The position numbers were made by a program, and so were the translations under genes. Below the pieces are notes generated by a model that was not told the origin of the DNA, did not search any database, and saw only the letters and a list, made by a program, of their open reading frames with translations. A DNA stretch of 64,000 nucleotides from Acidobacteriota bacterium (GTDB lineage Bacteria; Acidobacteriota; Vicinamibacteria; Vicinamibacterales; UBA2999), in contig JAGNJW010000006.1 in NCBI GenBank assembly GCA_018000455.1, positions 124,001 to 188,000 of the forward strand. The letters run 5' to 3'. The stretch's first letter is position 1. Each line of letters opens with the position of its first letter. This document shows positions 40,321-47,353 of the stretch, in pieces.

Positions 40321-41652
40321 ATGCGAATCGTCATCATCGGCGGCGGACAAGTGGGCTCGTCGCTGGCACGGTCGCTGTCGGGCGATCACGAAGTGGTGGT
40401 CGTGGATCACGCCCCTGAGGTGGCCGATCTGTTCCACGCCATGGATGTCGAGTTCTTGCTCGGCAGCGGCACCAGCGCCGACGTGCTGCAGCAGGCCGAC
40501 ATCGCGCGGGCCGATTTCTTCGTGGCAGCGACGGCGCTCGACGAAGTCAACATCGTGGCCTGCGCGCTGGCCAACCGCCTCGGTCACCCGAAAACCATCT
40601 GCCTCGTGTCGCGGGCGGAGTTCCTCGATGGCGGCGGGCTGAGCGCCTTCGGCATCACGCGTCTGGTCTGGCCCGAGGCGCAGCTGGCGGCCGACATCGA
40701 GCAGATCGTGACCTCCCCGGGCGCCATCGACGCCGAGGTCTTCGCTGGTGGTATCGTGCGCCTGCTCGAGTACCGCCTCGCCGCCGAGTCGCCGCTGGCC
40801 GGCGCCTCGCTCGGCGCCTTGCACCTGCCACGCGGATCGCTCGTGGTGGCGGTCAAGCGCGCCGGCCGGATCTTCGTGCCGCGCGGGGCCACCACGCTCC
40901 AGGCCGGCGACAAGGTCATCATCATGGGCACGCCCGACGCCATGCGTGCCGTGGAGTCGCTGGTACTCGCCGGCCGCACCCGCGGGCGGCTGCAGGTGAC
41001 CATCATCGGCGGCGGCGATGTCGGCCTGCAGCTGGCCGAGCGGCTCGAGAAGACACCGTCGATCGATCTGCGGATTCTCGAGCGCAGCACCGCCCGGGGC
41101 GAGATGCTGGCGGCGCGGCTCAAGCGCACCTTGGTGCTCAACGGCGACGGCACCGACCTCGAGTTCCTCGAATCCGAGAACGTGGGCCAGAGCGATGTGC
41201 TGGTCTCGGTCATCGACAACGACGAGCGCAACCTCCTGGCATCGCTCCTCGGACGTCAGCTCGGCGTGCCCAAGGTCATCACCCGGGTGGGACGGCCGGC
41301 CAACCTGCGTCTCTTCGAGCGCGTCGGCATCGACGTGGCGATCTCGGCTCGGGGCGCCGCCGTCGATTCGATCCTCCATCAGATCACCGGCGGCACCACC
41401 AGCCTGCTCGCCGTCATCGAGCACGGAGAAGCGCGGGTCTTCGAGCTCACCGTGTCGCCGTCGTTCGTCCCCCGCGAGCTCAAGGCCATGGGCGGTTCGC
41501 AGGACGCGATCGTGGCGGCCATCCTGAGGGACGGCACGGCGGTGGTGCCGCGCGGCGACGACGTCATCTGTCCAGGCGATCGCATCGTCGTCTTCTGCAC
41601 GCAGGAAGCGGTCGATCGCGTGCGCGACTACTTCACGGAAGAGACACGCTAA
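40321..41652 (+). CDS. trkA: Trk potassium transporter regulatory subunit TrkA
   Basis: Peripheral cytoplasmic NAD(H)-binding protein that gates the TrkH potassium channel. The 443-residue protein has the duplicated arrangement of TrkA: a Rossmann fold at the N-terminus (MRIVIIGGGQVGSSLARSL, Asp of VVVVD binding the nucleotide ribose), a TrkA-C domain, a second Rossmann fold (VTIIGGGDVGLQLAERL, about residues 225-245) and a second TrkA-C domain near the end. The start is ATG 40321, eight bases after the aconitase-like gene; a longer upstream frame is shadow. trkH follows after 21 bases, so the pair is co-expressed. Confidence 0.95.
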   Translation: MRIVIIGGGQVGSSLARSLSGDHEVVVVDHAPEVADLFHAMDVEFLLGSGTSADVLQQADIARADFFVAATALDEVNIVACALANRLGHPKTICLVSRAEFLDGGGLSAFGITRLVWPEAQLAADIEQIVTSPGAIDAEVFAGGIVRLLEYRLAAESPLAGASLGALHLPRGSLVVAVKRAGRIFVPRGATTLQAGDKVIIMGTPDAMRAVESLVLAGRTRGRLQVTIIGGGDVGLQLAERLEKTPSIDLRILERSTARGEMLAARLKRTLVLNGDGTDLEFLESENVGQSDVLVSVIDNDERNLLASLLGRQLGVPKVITRVGRPANLRLFERVGIDVAISARGAAVDSILHQITGGTTSLLAVIEHGEARVFELTVSPSFVPRELKAMGGSQDAIVAAILRDGTAVVPRGDDVICPGDRIVVFCTQEAVDRVRDYFTEETR

Positions 41653-41673
41653 GCCGGCGCGCCGCGACCGACC

Positions 41674-43158
41674 ATGCGTTATTCCCTCGTCGTACACGTC
41701 TGCGGAGTCATCGTCCGGATGTTCGGCGTGATGTTCATCGCGCCGCTGGCGGTGGCGCTGTGGTACGGCGAGCGTCACGACGCCCTCGGCTTCGGTCTCT
41801 CGGCGGCGCTCACGGTCGCCGTCGGTCACCTGATGCGCAAGGCCGGTGGCACTTCGGCCGAAGACGCGGTCGAGCGAATGCGGCGCGTCGAAGGACTCGC
41901 CGTGGTGGCGCTGTCGTGGCTGCTCATCGCGCAGCTGGCGGCCATTCCGTTCGCCTGGGCCGGGGCCGGTCCGATTGATGCGCTCTTCGAGTCGATGTCG
42001 GGACTCACGACCACCGGGGCCACCGCCTTTCGCGACTTCTCGCTCTTCGGACGCGGCATCTTCTTCTGGCGCTCACTGATTCAGTGGCTCGGGGGCATGG
42101 GCGTCATCGCCCTGTTCGTGGCCGTGCTGCCGCGCCTGGCCATCGGGGGACGCGAGCTGTTCTTCGCCGAAGTGCCAGGCCCGAGCGACGACAAGGTCAG
42201 CCCGCAGATTCGCCGCACCGCCAGCGTGCTGTGGCAGCTCTATGCGGGCCTGACGGCGCTCGAGGCGCTGGCCCTCATGGCCGCCGGCCTGTCGCCCTTC
42301 GACGCGGTGTGTCACGCCATGACGACGCTCGCGGCCGGCGGGTTCTCGCCGCACCCCTCGTCGATTGCGGGCTACGCGAACCCGGCGGTCGAGTGGATCC
42401 TCATCGTCTTCATGTTCATCGCCGGCGCCAACTTCGCCCTGCAGTACCGCGCGCTCTCGAAGCGCGATGCCCGCGTGCTGGTGGTGGACGAGGAACTGCG
42501 GGCCTACACCGGGGTGGTCGTCGTGGCCACGGTGCTGCTGGTCGGCGCCCTCGGTCTGGCGGGCGGCGTCGGCATCACGATTCGCCAGGCGCTGTTCCAG
42601 GTGCTGTCGATTGTCACGACGACGGGATACGCGAGCACCGACTTCCAGTTGTGGAACGACCAGGCCAAGATGGTGCTGCTGGTGCTGATGTTCATCGGCG
42701 GCTGCGCCGGCTCGGCGTCGGGTGGTCCCAAGGTGGTGCGGCACCTGCTGCTGGCGCGCTTCACGCTGCAGAGCCTTCGCCGCGCGCTGCATCCGCGAGC
42801 GATCCTGCCGACCAAGCTCGGCGGCCGCGTGGTGCCCGATCCGATCATGCAGACCGTGGTCGTGTTTTTCCTGTTCTACCTGCTCGTGTTCTCGATTTGC
42901 ACGGGCATCGTCGTCGCCCTTGGCGCCGATATCGTCACCGGCATGACGGCCACCATCGCCTGCCTCGGCAACATCGGCCCGGGCCTTAATCAGGTCGGGC
43001 CGATGGCCCACTTCGGCGATCTGCATCCGCTCAGCCGCGTGGCCCTGACGCTGGTGATGTGGATCGGCCGGCTCGAAGTGCTGACGGTGCTCGTGGTGCT
43101 GCGTCCCGAGGCGTGGCGATCGGGACAGTGGTCGGCCGCCAGCCGGCGGATGGCCTGA
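41674..43158 (+). CDS. trkH: Trk potassium channel subunit TrkH
   Basis: Inner-membrane potassium uptake protein of 494 residues with about ten to twelve membrane helices. The four pore loops are recognisable by their selectivity-filter glycines: SMSGLTTTGAT, MTTLAAGGFSPH, SIVTTTGYASTD and ACLGNIGPGLN. The C-terminal WIGRLEVLTVLVVLRPEAW is typical of TrkH/TrkG. It follows trkA, its cytoplasmic gating partner, in the same operon. Confidence 0.95.
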   Translation: MRYSLVVHVCGVIVRMFGVMFIAPLAVALWYGERHDALGFGLSAALTVAVGHLMRKAGGTSAEDAVERMRRVEGLAVVALSWLLIAQLAAIPFAWAGAGPIDALFESMSGLTTTGATAFRDFSLFGRGIFFWRSLIQWLGGMGVIALFVAVLPRLAIGGRELFFAEVPGPSDDKVSPQIRRTASVLWQLYAGLTALEALALMAAGLSPFDAVCHAMTTLAAGGFSPHPSSIAGYANPAVEWILIVFMFIAGANFALQYRALSKRDARVLVVDEELRAYTGVVVVATVLLVGALGLAGGVGITIRQALFQVLSIVTTTGYASTDFQLWNDQAKMVLLVLMFIGGCAGSASGGPKVVRHLLLARFTLQSLRRALHPRAILPTKLGGRVVPDPIMQTVVVFFLFYLLVFSICTGIVVALGADIVTGMTATIACLGNIGPGLNQVGPMAHFGDLHPLSRVALTLVMWIGRLEVLTVLVVLRPEAWRSGQWSAASRRMA

Positions 43159-43231
43159 GCGGCGCCGGTGGCGCGCGGTAGAGTAGCCGGGCGGCGGACC
43201 CGCCGGGACGTCGTCAGCGAGGATACCCACC

Positions 43232-44374
43232 ATGCCGTTGATTCGGATCGCCCGGGCGGCAGCGCTCGTCACGCTCGTGGCTCTCGTTCCGGCCCTCGCG
43301 GCCCAGGCGCCGCCGCCCGCGCCGGCCGTGGACCCCGGGCCCACCGGGCCGAGTCCGTATGACATCGTGCGCGCCTGGCATCAGCCGTTCGCAGCGCCCG
43401 GCTTCGCCTTCGGCGGCAACTCGGGAGTGTTCGCCGAGTCGCCCGACCGCATCTTCGTCGCCCAGCGCGGGGAGTTCCGCCTTCCGTCGCCGCTGCCGCC
43501 GGAGTATGCCGGTTTCGCCGGGTCGCTCAAGATGAACGTCCTGACGCTGACCGATCGCCGCGTGTGGCAGAACTGCCTCTACACGCTCGACCGCAACGGC
43601 CGCGTCAAGGAGCGCTGGACCCAGTGGGACCACCTGTGCGCCGGATCGGACGGTCCCGGCCCGCATCGCCTCAGGATCAGCCCCTACGACCCGGCCCGCC
43701 GCGTCTGGGTCGTCAACGAGACGTTCCACACCATCTACGTCTTCTCGAACGACGGCAGGCAGCTCCTGAGGACGCTCGGCGAGAAGGGCGTCCCCGGTGC
43801 CGATGCCGCGCATTTCGCCAAGCCGCAGGACGTCGCCTTCCTGCCCGATGGCCGCATCCTGATTGCCGACGGCCTCGACAACCACCGCGTGATGATCTTC
43901 GACCAGAACCTCAACTACCTGTCGGAGTTCGGCGGCAAGGGGTCGGCGCCCGGCCAGTTCAACGGCGTGCACGCCGTGGCCGTCGGCCCCGGCGGCCGCA
44001 TCTTCGCGCTCGACCGCACCGGCGGCCGCGTCAACGTCTACCGCACCACCGCCGACCCGGCGAGGGTCGAGGTGGAAGCGTCGTGGCCCGGCTTTTCCCT
44101 GCCGCTCGACCTCATCGTCAACGACGACGCGCTGTGGATGACCGACCTCAAGCCGCTGCGTTTCATCAAGCTGGACTTCACCGGCAAGCGTCTCTACACG
44201 TGGCTCGTGCCCGCCGACCTGCCCGACGGCTATCTCGAGGTGCACACCTTCTCGGTCGACTCGGCCGGTAACCTCTACGGCGGCGACAACCAGTACGGCC
44301 GCACGCAGAAGTTCGTGCCGAAGCCCGGCGCCGATCCGGCCCTGCTCATCAAGGCGCCGTGGCGGGCGCGCTGA
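43232..44374 (+). CDS. Secreted NHL-repeat beta-propeller protein
   Basis: Exported protein of 380 residues with a signal peptide (ALVTLVALVPALAAQ). The body is a six-bladed propeller of NHL type: FAKPQDVAFLPDGRILIADG, HRVMIFDQNLNYLSEFG and VHAVAVGPGGRIFALDRTGG are consecutive blades. Similar proteins occur near peptidylglycine alpha-hydroxylating lyases and scaffold proteins, but no catalytic site can be assigned. A TAGAGT hexamer (43179-43184) and a GAGGA ribosome-binding site precede it. It ends convergently with the ECF sigma gene at 44465, with a small CACCCGGGTG palindrome (44380-44389) in between. Confidence 0.85.
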   Translation: MPLIRIARAAALVTLVALVPALAAQAPPPAPAVDPGPTGPSPYDIVRAWHQPFAAPGFAFGGNSGVFAESPDRIFVAQRGEFRLPSPLPPEYAGFAGSLKMNVLTLTDRRVWQNCLYTLDRNGRVKERWTQWDHLCAGSDGPGPHRLRISPYDPARRVWVVNETFHTIYVFSNDGRQLLRTLGEKGVPGADAAHFAKPQDVAFLPDGRILIADGLDNHRVMIFDQNLNYLSEFGGKGSAPGQFNGVHAVAVGPGGRIFALDRTGGRVNVYRTTADPARVEVEASWPGFSLPLDLIVNDDALWMTDLKPLRFIKLDFTGKRLYTWLVPADLPDGYLEVHTFSVDSAGNLYGGDNQYGRTQKFVPKPGADPALLIKAPWRAR

Positions 44375-44464
44375 CGCGTCACCCGGGTGTCGCCGTCCGC
44401 GCGTGAGGGACGGGGCGGAGGCAGGCGTGGCGAGCTACCCGTTTCAGCGAGGCGCGGCGGGCGG

Positions 44465-45049
44465 TCAGGCGTCGGCGCCGGTGTCGTCGTGCTGCAGACG
44501 CTGGGCCAGCCAGGCGCGGGCGATCCGGAAGTCGCGCTTCGCGGTGGCCAGCGAGATGTCGAGCAGTTCGGCCGCCTCGGCCCGGCCGCAGCCGAGAAAC
44601 GCGCAGAGCTGCACCAGTTCCGCCTTGCGCGGATCGATGACGGCGAGTTCGTCGAGCGCGGCGTGCAGATCGAGCAGGTCGGTGTCGTCCGGGTCGACGA
44701 GCTGCAGGTCCTCGGTGAGGGGCACCCGATGCCGCCGGGCACCGCGCTTCTCGGCCTGTCCGCTGCGCACGTGGTCGATGAGGATGTGGCGCATCGCACC
44801 CGAGGCAAAGCCGAAGAAGGCTCGCCGGTTCGGGAAGTGGGCCCGGTCCTGCTTCAGCATGCGCAGGTACAGGTCGTGGACCAGCATCGTCGCCTGGATG
44901 GTGCCCGACCGGCCGCCGCGCATGTAGCGCGCCGCCATCTGCCGCAGCTCCGGGTAGACCTCCGCCAGCAGGCGGTCGAGGGCCCCCTGGTCGCCCTGGG
45001 TCCAGTGCTGCAGGAGCTGCGTGAGATGGCCGTCGGGAACGTCGCTCAT
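44465..45049 (-). CDS. ECF-type RNA polymerase sigma factor (second copy)
   Basis: A 194-residue sigma factor of the same subgroup as the one at 20715. Region 2 includes ELRQMAARYMRGG and MRHILIDHVRSGQAEKRGARR, and region 4 includes LGCGRAEAAELLDISLATAKRDF. I chose ATG 45049 (MSDVPDGH) because it matches the paralogue (MSDVT); the frame runs on to 45094 without support. It is transcribed divergently from a secreted Fn3/propeller gene, and a Ser/Thr kinase lies beyond that gene, so the sigma-kinase association is kept but rearranged. No anti-sigma gene is present. Confidence 0.92.
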   Translation of the reverse strand: MSDVPDGHLTQLLQHWTQGDQGALDRLLAEVYPELRQMAARYMRGGRSGTIQATMLVHDLYLRMLKQDRAHFPNRRAFFGFASGAMRHILIDHVRSGQAEKRGARRHRVPLTEDLQLVDPDDTDLLDLHAALDELAVIDPRKAELVQLCAFLGCGRAEAAELLDISLATAKRDFRIARAWLAQRLQHDDTGADA

Positions 45050-45125
45050 GCGTCGTGCCACGTAGTATCCCGGAATTCGCGTCGCCGGCACCACCCGCGC
45101 GTCGGCGGTGAGCCCTCAGGGGGGC

Positions 45126-45145
45126 CGTTCCCGTTCATAGGAACG
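45126..45145. promoter_or_regulatory. Inverted repeat in the divergent sigma/Fn3 intergenic region
   Basis: CGTTCC (45126-45131) and GGAACG (45140-45145) flank an eight-base centre, and outer GGCC blocks extend the symmetry with a two-base bulge. GGAAC is also the usual core of ECF -35 elements; 16 bases on, CGCTCC (45161-45166) is a weak -10 match. It may be an autoregulated promoter or operator for the secreted protein gene. This is speculative. Confidence 0.3.
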
Positions 45146-45169
45146 AGGCCACCGAAAGGACGCTCCCCG

Positions 45170-47233
45170 ATGACGAGACCGACACCCGCTCTGCTGCCGG
45201 CCCTGCTGTTCGCCACGCTTGCGTGCGTGGCCGGAATTCCCGCCGCGTTCGCGCAACCCGCACTGCCAGGGGCTCCCACCAACCTGCAGGCCACGGTCAA
45301 CGGCAACAACCTCAGCCTGACGTGGAATGCGCCGTCGACGGGCGGCGCGCCGTCCGGCTATACCCTGCTCGCCCGCACGACCCCCGGCGGCCCGCTGCTG
45401 GTGGCGCTGCCGCTCGGCAACGTCACGTCGTTCGCGGCGGCCGGGCCGAACGGCGTGTTCGTGCTCAGCGTTCTGGCCGCCAACACGTCGGGCCCCGGAC
45501 CGGAGTCCAGCGCCGTCACCGTCACGCTGCCGACGGTGCCAGCGCCGCCGGGCGCCCCCACGAGCCTCGTCGCCAGCGCGCTCGGGAATACCGCCACGTT
45601 CACCTGGAACGCGCCGTCCTCCGGCGGTGCGGTGGCGAATTACGTGCTCTTCGCCGGACTCACTCCGGGATTCGCCCTGCCGATCGCCTCGCTGCCGCTG
45701 CCGGCGTCGCAGGCCGGCGTGGTCGTGCCTGGCGTGCCGCCCGGCACCTACTACGTGCGTGTCGTGGCGCAGAATGCCGGCGGCACGAGCGCGCCGACCA
45801 ACGAGGCGACCCTCACGGTAACCGGTCCCCAGGCGCCTGGGGCTCCCACCTTGAGCCAGCCCACGGGCGCCGGCAATACCCTGAATCTCGCCTGGACGCC
45901 CGGCGGCGGCGGCCTGCCCACGTCGTACGTGCTCACCGCCCTCACGACCGGCGGCGCCGTGCTGGCGACGGTGCCGCTCACGGGCACGGCGGTGTCGTTT
46001 GCCAACGTGCCCAACGGCACCTACGTCCTGCGACTCGTGGCCGTGAACGCGGTGGGTGCGAGCGCGGCGTCGAACGAGGTCACGGTGACGCTCCCCATCA
46101 CGGGGCCGCCGCCGCCGATCGTGCCGCTCGGCAGCGACATCCTCAGCTCGGACGCCAACTTCGCCAGCAAGCTGGCGCTCTCGGCCACCGGTCATCGCGT
46201 CGCCGTCACCGCGTTTGGCACCGCCAACGGCACGACGCGCGTCTACGAACGAACCGGCGGCACCTGGACGCAGATCGGCGGCGACATCATCGGCGAGGCG
46301 GCCGGTGATCGGGCCGGCACCAGCGTCGACCTGAACGCCGCCGGCACCCGCGTCGCCATCGGCGCGTATCTGAACGACGGCGGCGGCGGCGCGTCAGGGC
46401 ACGTGCGTGTCTACGACCTCGTCGGCGCGACGTGGACGCAGGTCGGTGCGGACCTCGACGGCGACGGCAACTCCTGGGGGCTGGGCTGGAGCGTGGCCCT
46501 CTCGGCCAGCGGCGATCGTCTGATCGCCGGCGCGCCGGGCAACGGCAGCACCACCGGTCGCATCAAGGTCTACGAGCTGGTCGGCGGCACGTGGACCCAG
46601 CTCGGGGCGACGCTGACGGCGGGCGATGAGTTCGGAGACGCGGTGGACATCTCGGCCGACGGCACGACGATCGCCGTCAGTTCACCGTCGGCCGCCGGCT
46701 TGTCACGCGCCGGCACCGCGCAGGTCTTCCGCCTGAACGCCGGAGCCTGGACACAGGTCGGGAACACCCTGCAGGGCGAGGCCATCGCGGATGTCTTCGG
46801 CGATGGGCTCTCGCTTTCCGCGAACGGATCGCGCATCGCCGTGGCAGCCCCCCGCGACACCGAAGGCGGTGTCAGCGGCGGCGGCGCGGCCGCCGGCAAG
46901 GTACGGATGTTCGACCTGGTGGGCGCCACCTGGACGCAGGTGGGCGGCGACGTCCTGGGCGCCGTGGGCCTCAACGGCGAGAATCTGGGCGAGACGGTGG
47001 TCCTGTCCTCCGACGGCACGCGCTTCGTGGCGAGCGGTGCGAGCCAGAACCTCGCGAAGGTCTACACCCTCGTGGGCGGTGCGTGGGTGCAGACCGGGAC
47101 CGACATCGTGGGCCAGACCGGGCAGGCGGCTCGCCCCGAAGGCCTGGCGCTGTCAGACGACGGCCGCACCGTGGCCCTCGGGTTCGTCAATGGCACGCCG
47201 AGGCGGGTGCGTCTCTTCAGCATCGCCCCGTAA
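45170..47233 (+). CDS. Secreted protein with three Fn3 domains and an FG-GAP-like propeller
   Basis: Exported protein of 687 residues. A signal peptide (MTRPTPALLPALLFATLACV, cleaved near AFAQ) is followed by three fibronectin type III domains at about residues 33-125, 127-220 and 223-310, each beginning PGAPT-like and containing LSLTWNAPS or a variant. The C-terminal half (about 320-687) repeats a blade built on WTQ-G-D-GD--G--V-LSA-G-R-A-GAP, about seven times, giving a propeller related to FG-GAP/integrin alpha repeats. It has no enzyme motif and probably binds carbohydrate or other surface ligands. The frame is open back to 44387, but the signal peptide fixes ATG 45170, ten bases after GAAAGGA. 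It lies between an ECF sigma gene and a kinase gene. Confidence 0.87.
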   Translation: MTRPTPALLPALLFATLACVAGIPAAFAQPALPGAPTNLQATVNGNNLSLTWNAPSTGGAPSGYTLLARTTPGGPLLVALPLGNVTSFAAAGPNGVFVLSVLAANTSGPGPESSAVTVTLPTVPAPPGAPTSLVASALGNTATFTWNAPSSGGAVANYVLFAGLTPGFALPIASLPLPASQAGVVVPGVPPGTYYVRVVAQNAGGTSAPTNEATLTVTGPQAPGAPTLSQPTGAGNTLNLAWTPGGGGLPTSYVLTALTTGGAVLATVPLTGTAVSFANVPNGTYVLRLVAVNAVGASAASNEVTVTLPITGPPPPIVPLGSDILSSDANFASKLALSATGHRVAVTAFGTANGTTRVYERTGGTWTQIGGDIIGEAAGDRAGTSVDLNAAGTRVAIGAYLNDGGGGASGHVRVYDLVGATWTQVGADLDGDGNSWGLGWSVALSASGDRLIAGAPGNGSTTGRIKVYELVGGTWTQLGATLTAGDEFGDAVDISADGTTIAVSSPSAAGLSRAGTAQVFRLNAGAWTQVGNTLQGEAIADVFGDGLSLSANGSRIAVAAPRDTEGGVSGGGAAAGKVRMFDLVGATWTQVGGDVLGAVGLNGENLGETVVLSSDGTRFVASGASQNLAKVYTLVGGAWVQTGTDIVGQTGQAARPEGLALSDDGRTVALGFVNGTPRRVRLFSIAP

Positions 47234-47251
47234 CCGGCCGCGCTCGGCCGT

Positions 47252-47293
47252 GCGACATCACGTCCCGGCGGCTGCCGTCGGGCGTGATGTCGC
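47252..47293 (+). terminator. Long hairpin between the Fn3/propeller gene and the kinase
   Basis: An exact 11-bp inverted repeat, GCGACATCACG (47252-47262) and CGTGATGTCGC (47283-47293), encloses an inner CCCG/CGGG stem. It starts 19 bases after the stop codon and ends about 40 bases before the kinase -10 box. No T tract follows. Terminator is the likeliest role; an operator for the kinase gene is possible. Confidence 0.55.
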
Positions 47294-47333
47294 GCATCGC
47301 GCGCGCCGCGGCCTGGGCCATCCGCGCGCGGGG

Positions 47334-47339
47334 TAGTAT
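47334..47339 (+). promoter_or_regulatory. Candidate -10 box (TAGTAT) for kinase gene
   Basis: TAGTAT ends 14 bases before the ATG at 47354, predicting a very short leader of around seven bases without a Shine-Dalgarno. Confidence 0.5.
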
Positions 47340-47353
47340 CTCGAGTCATCGCC

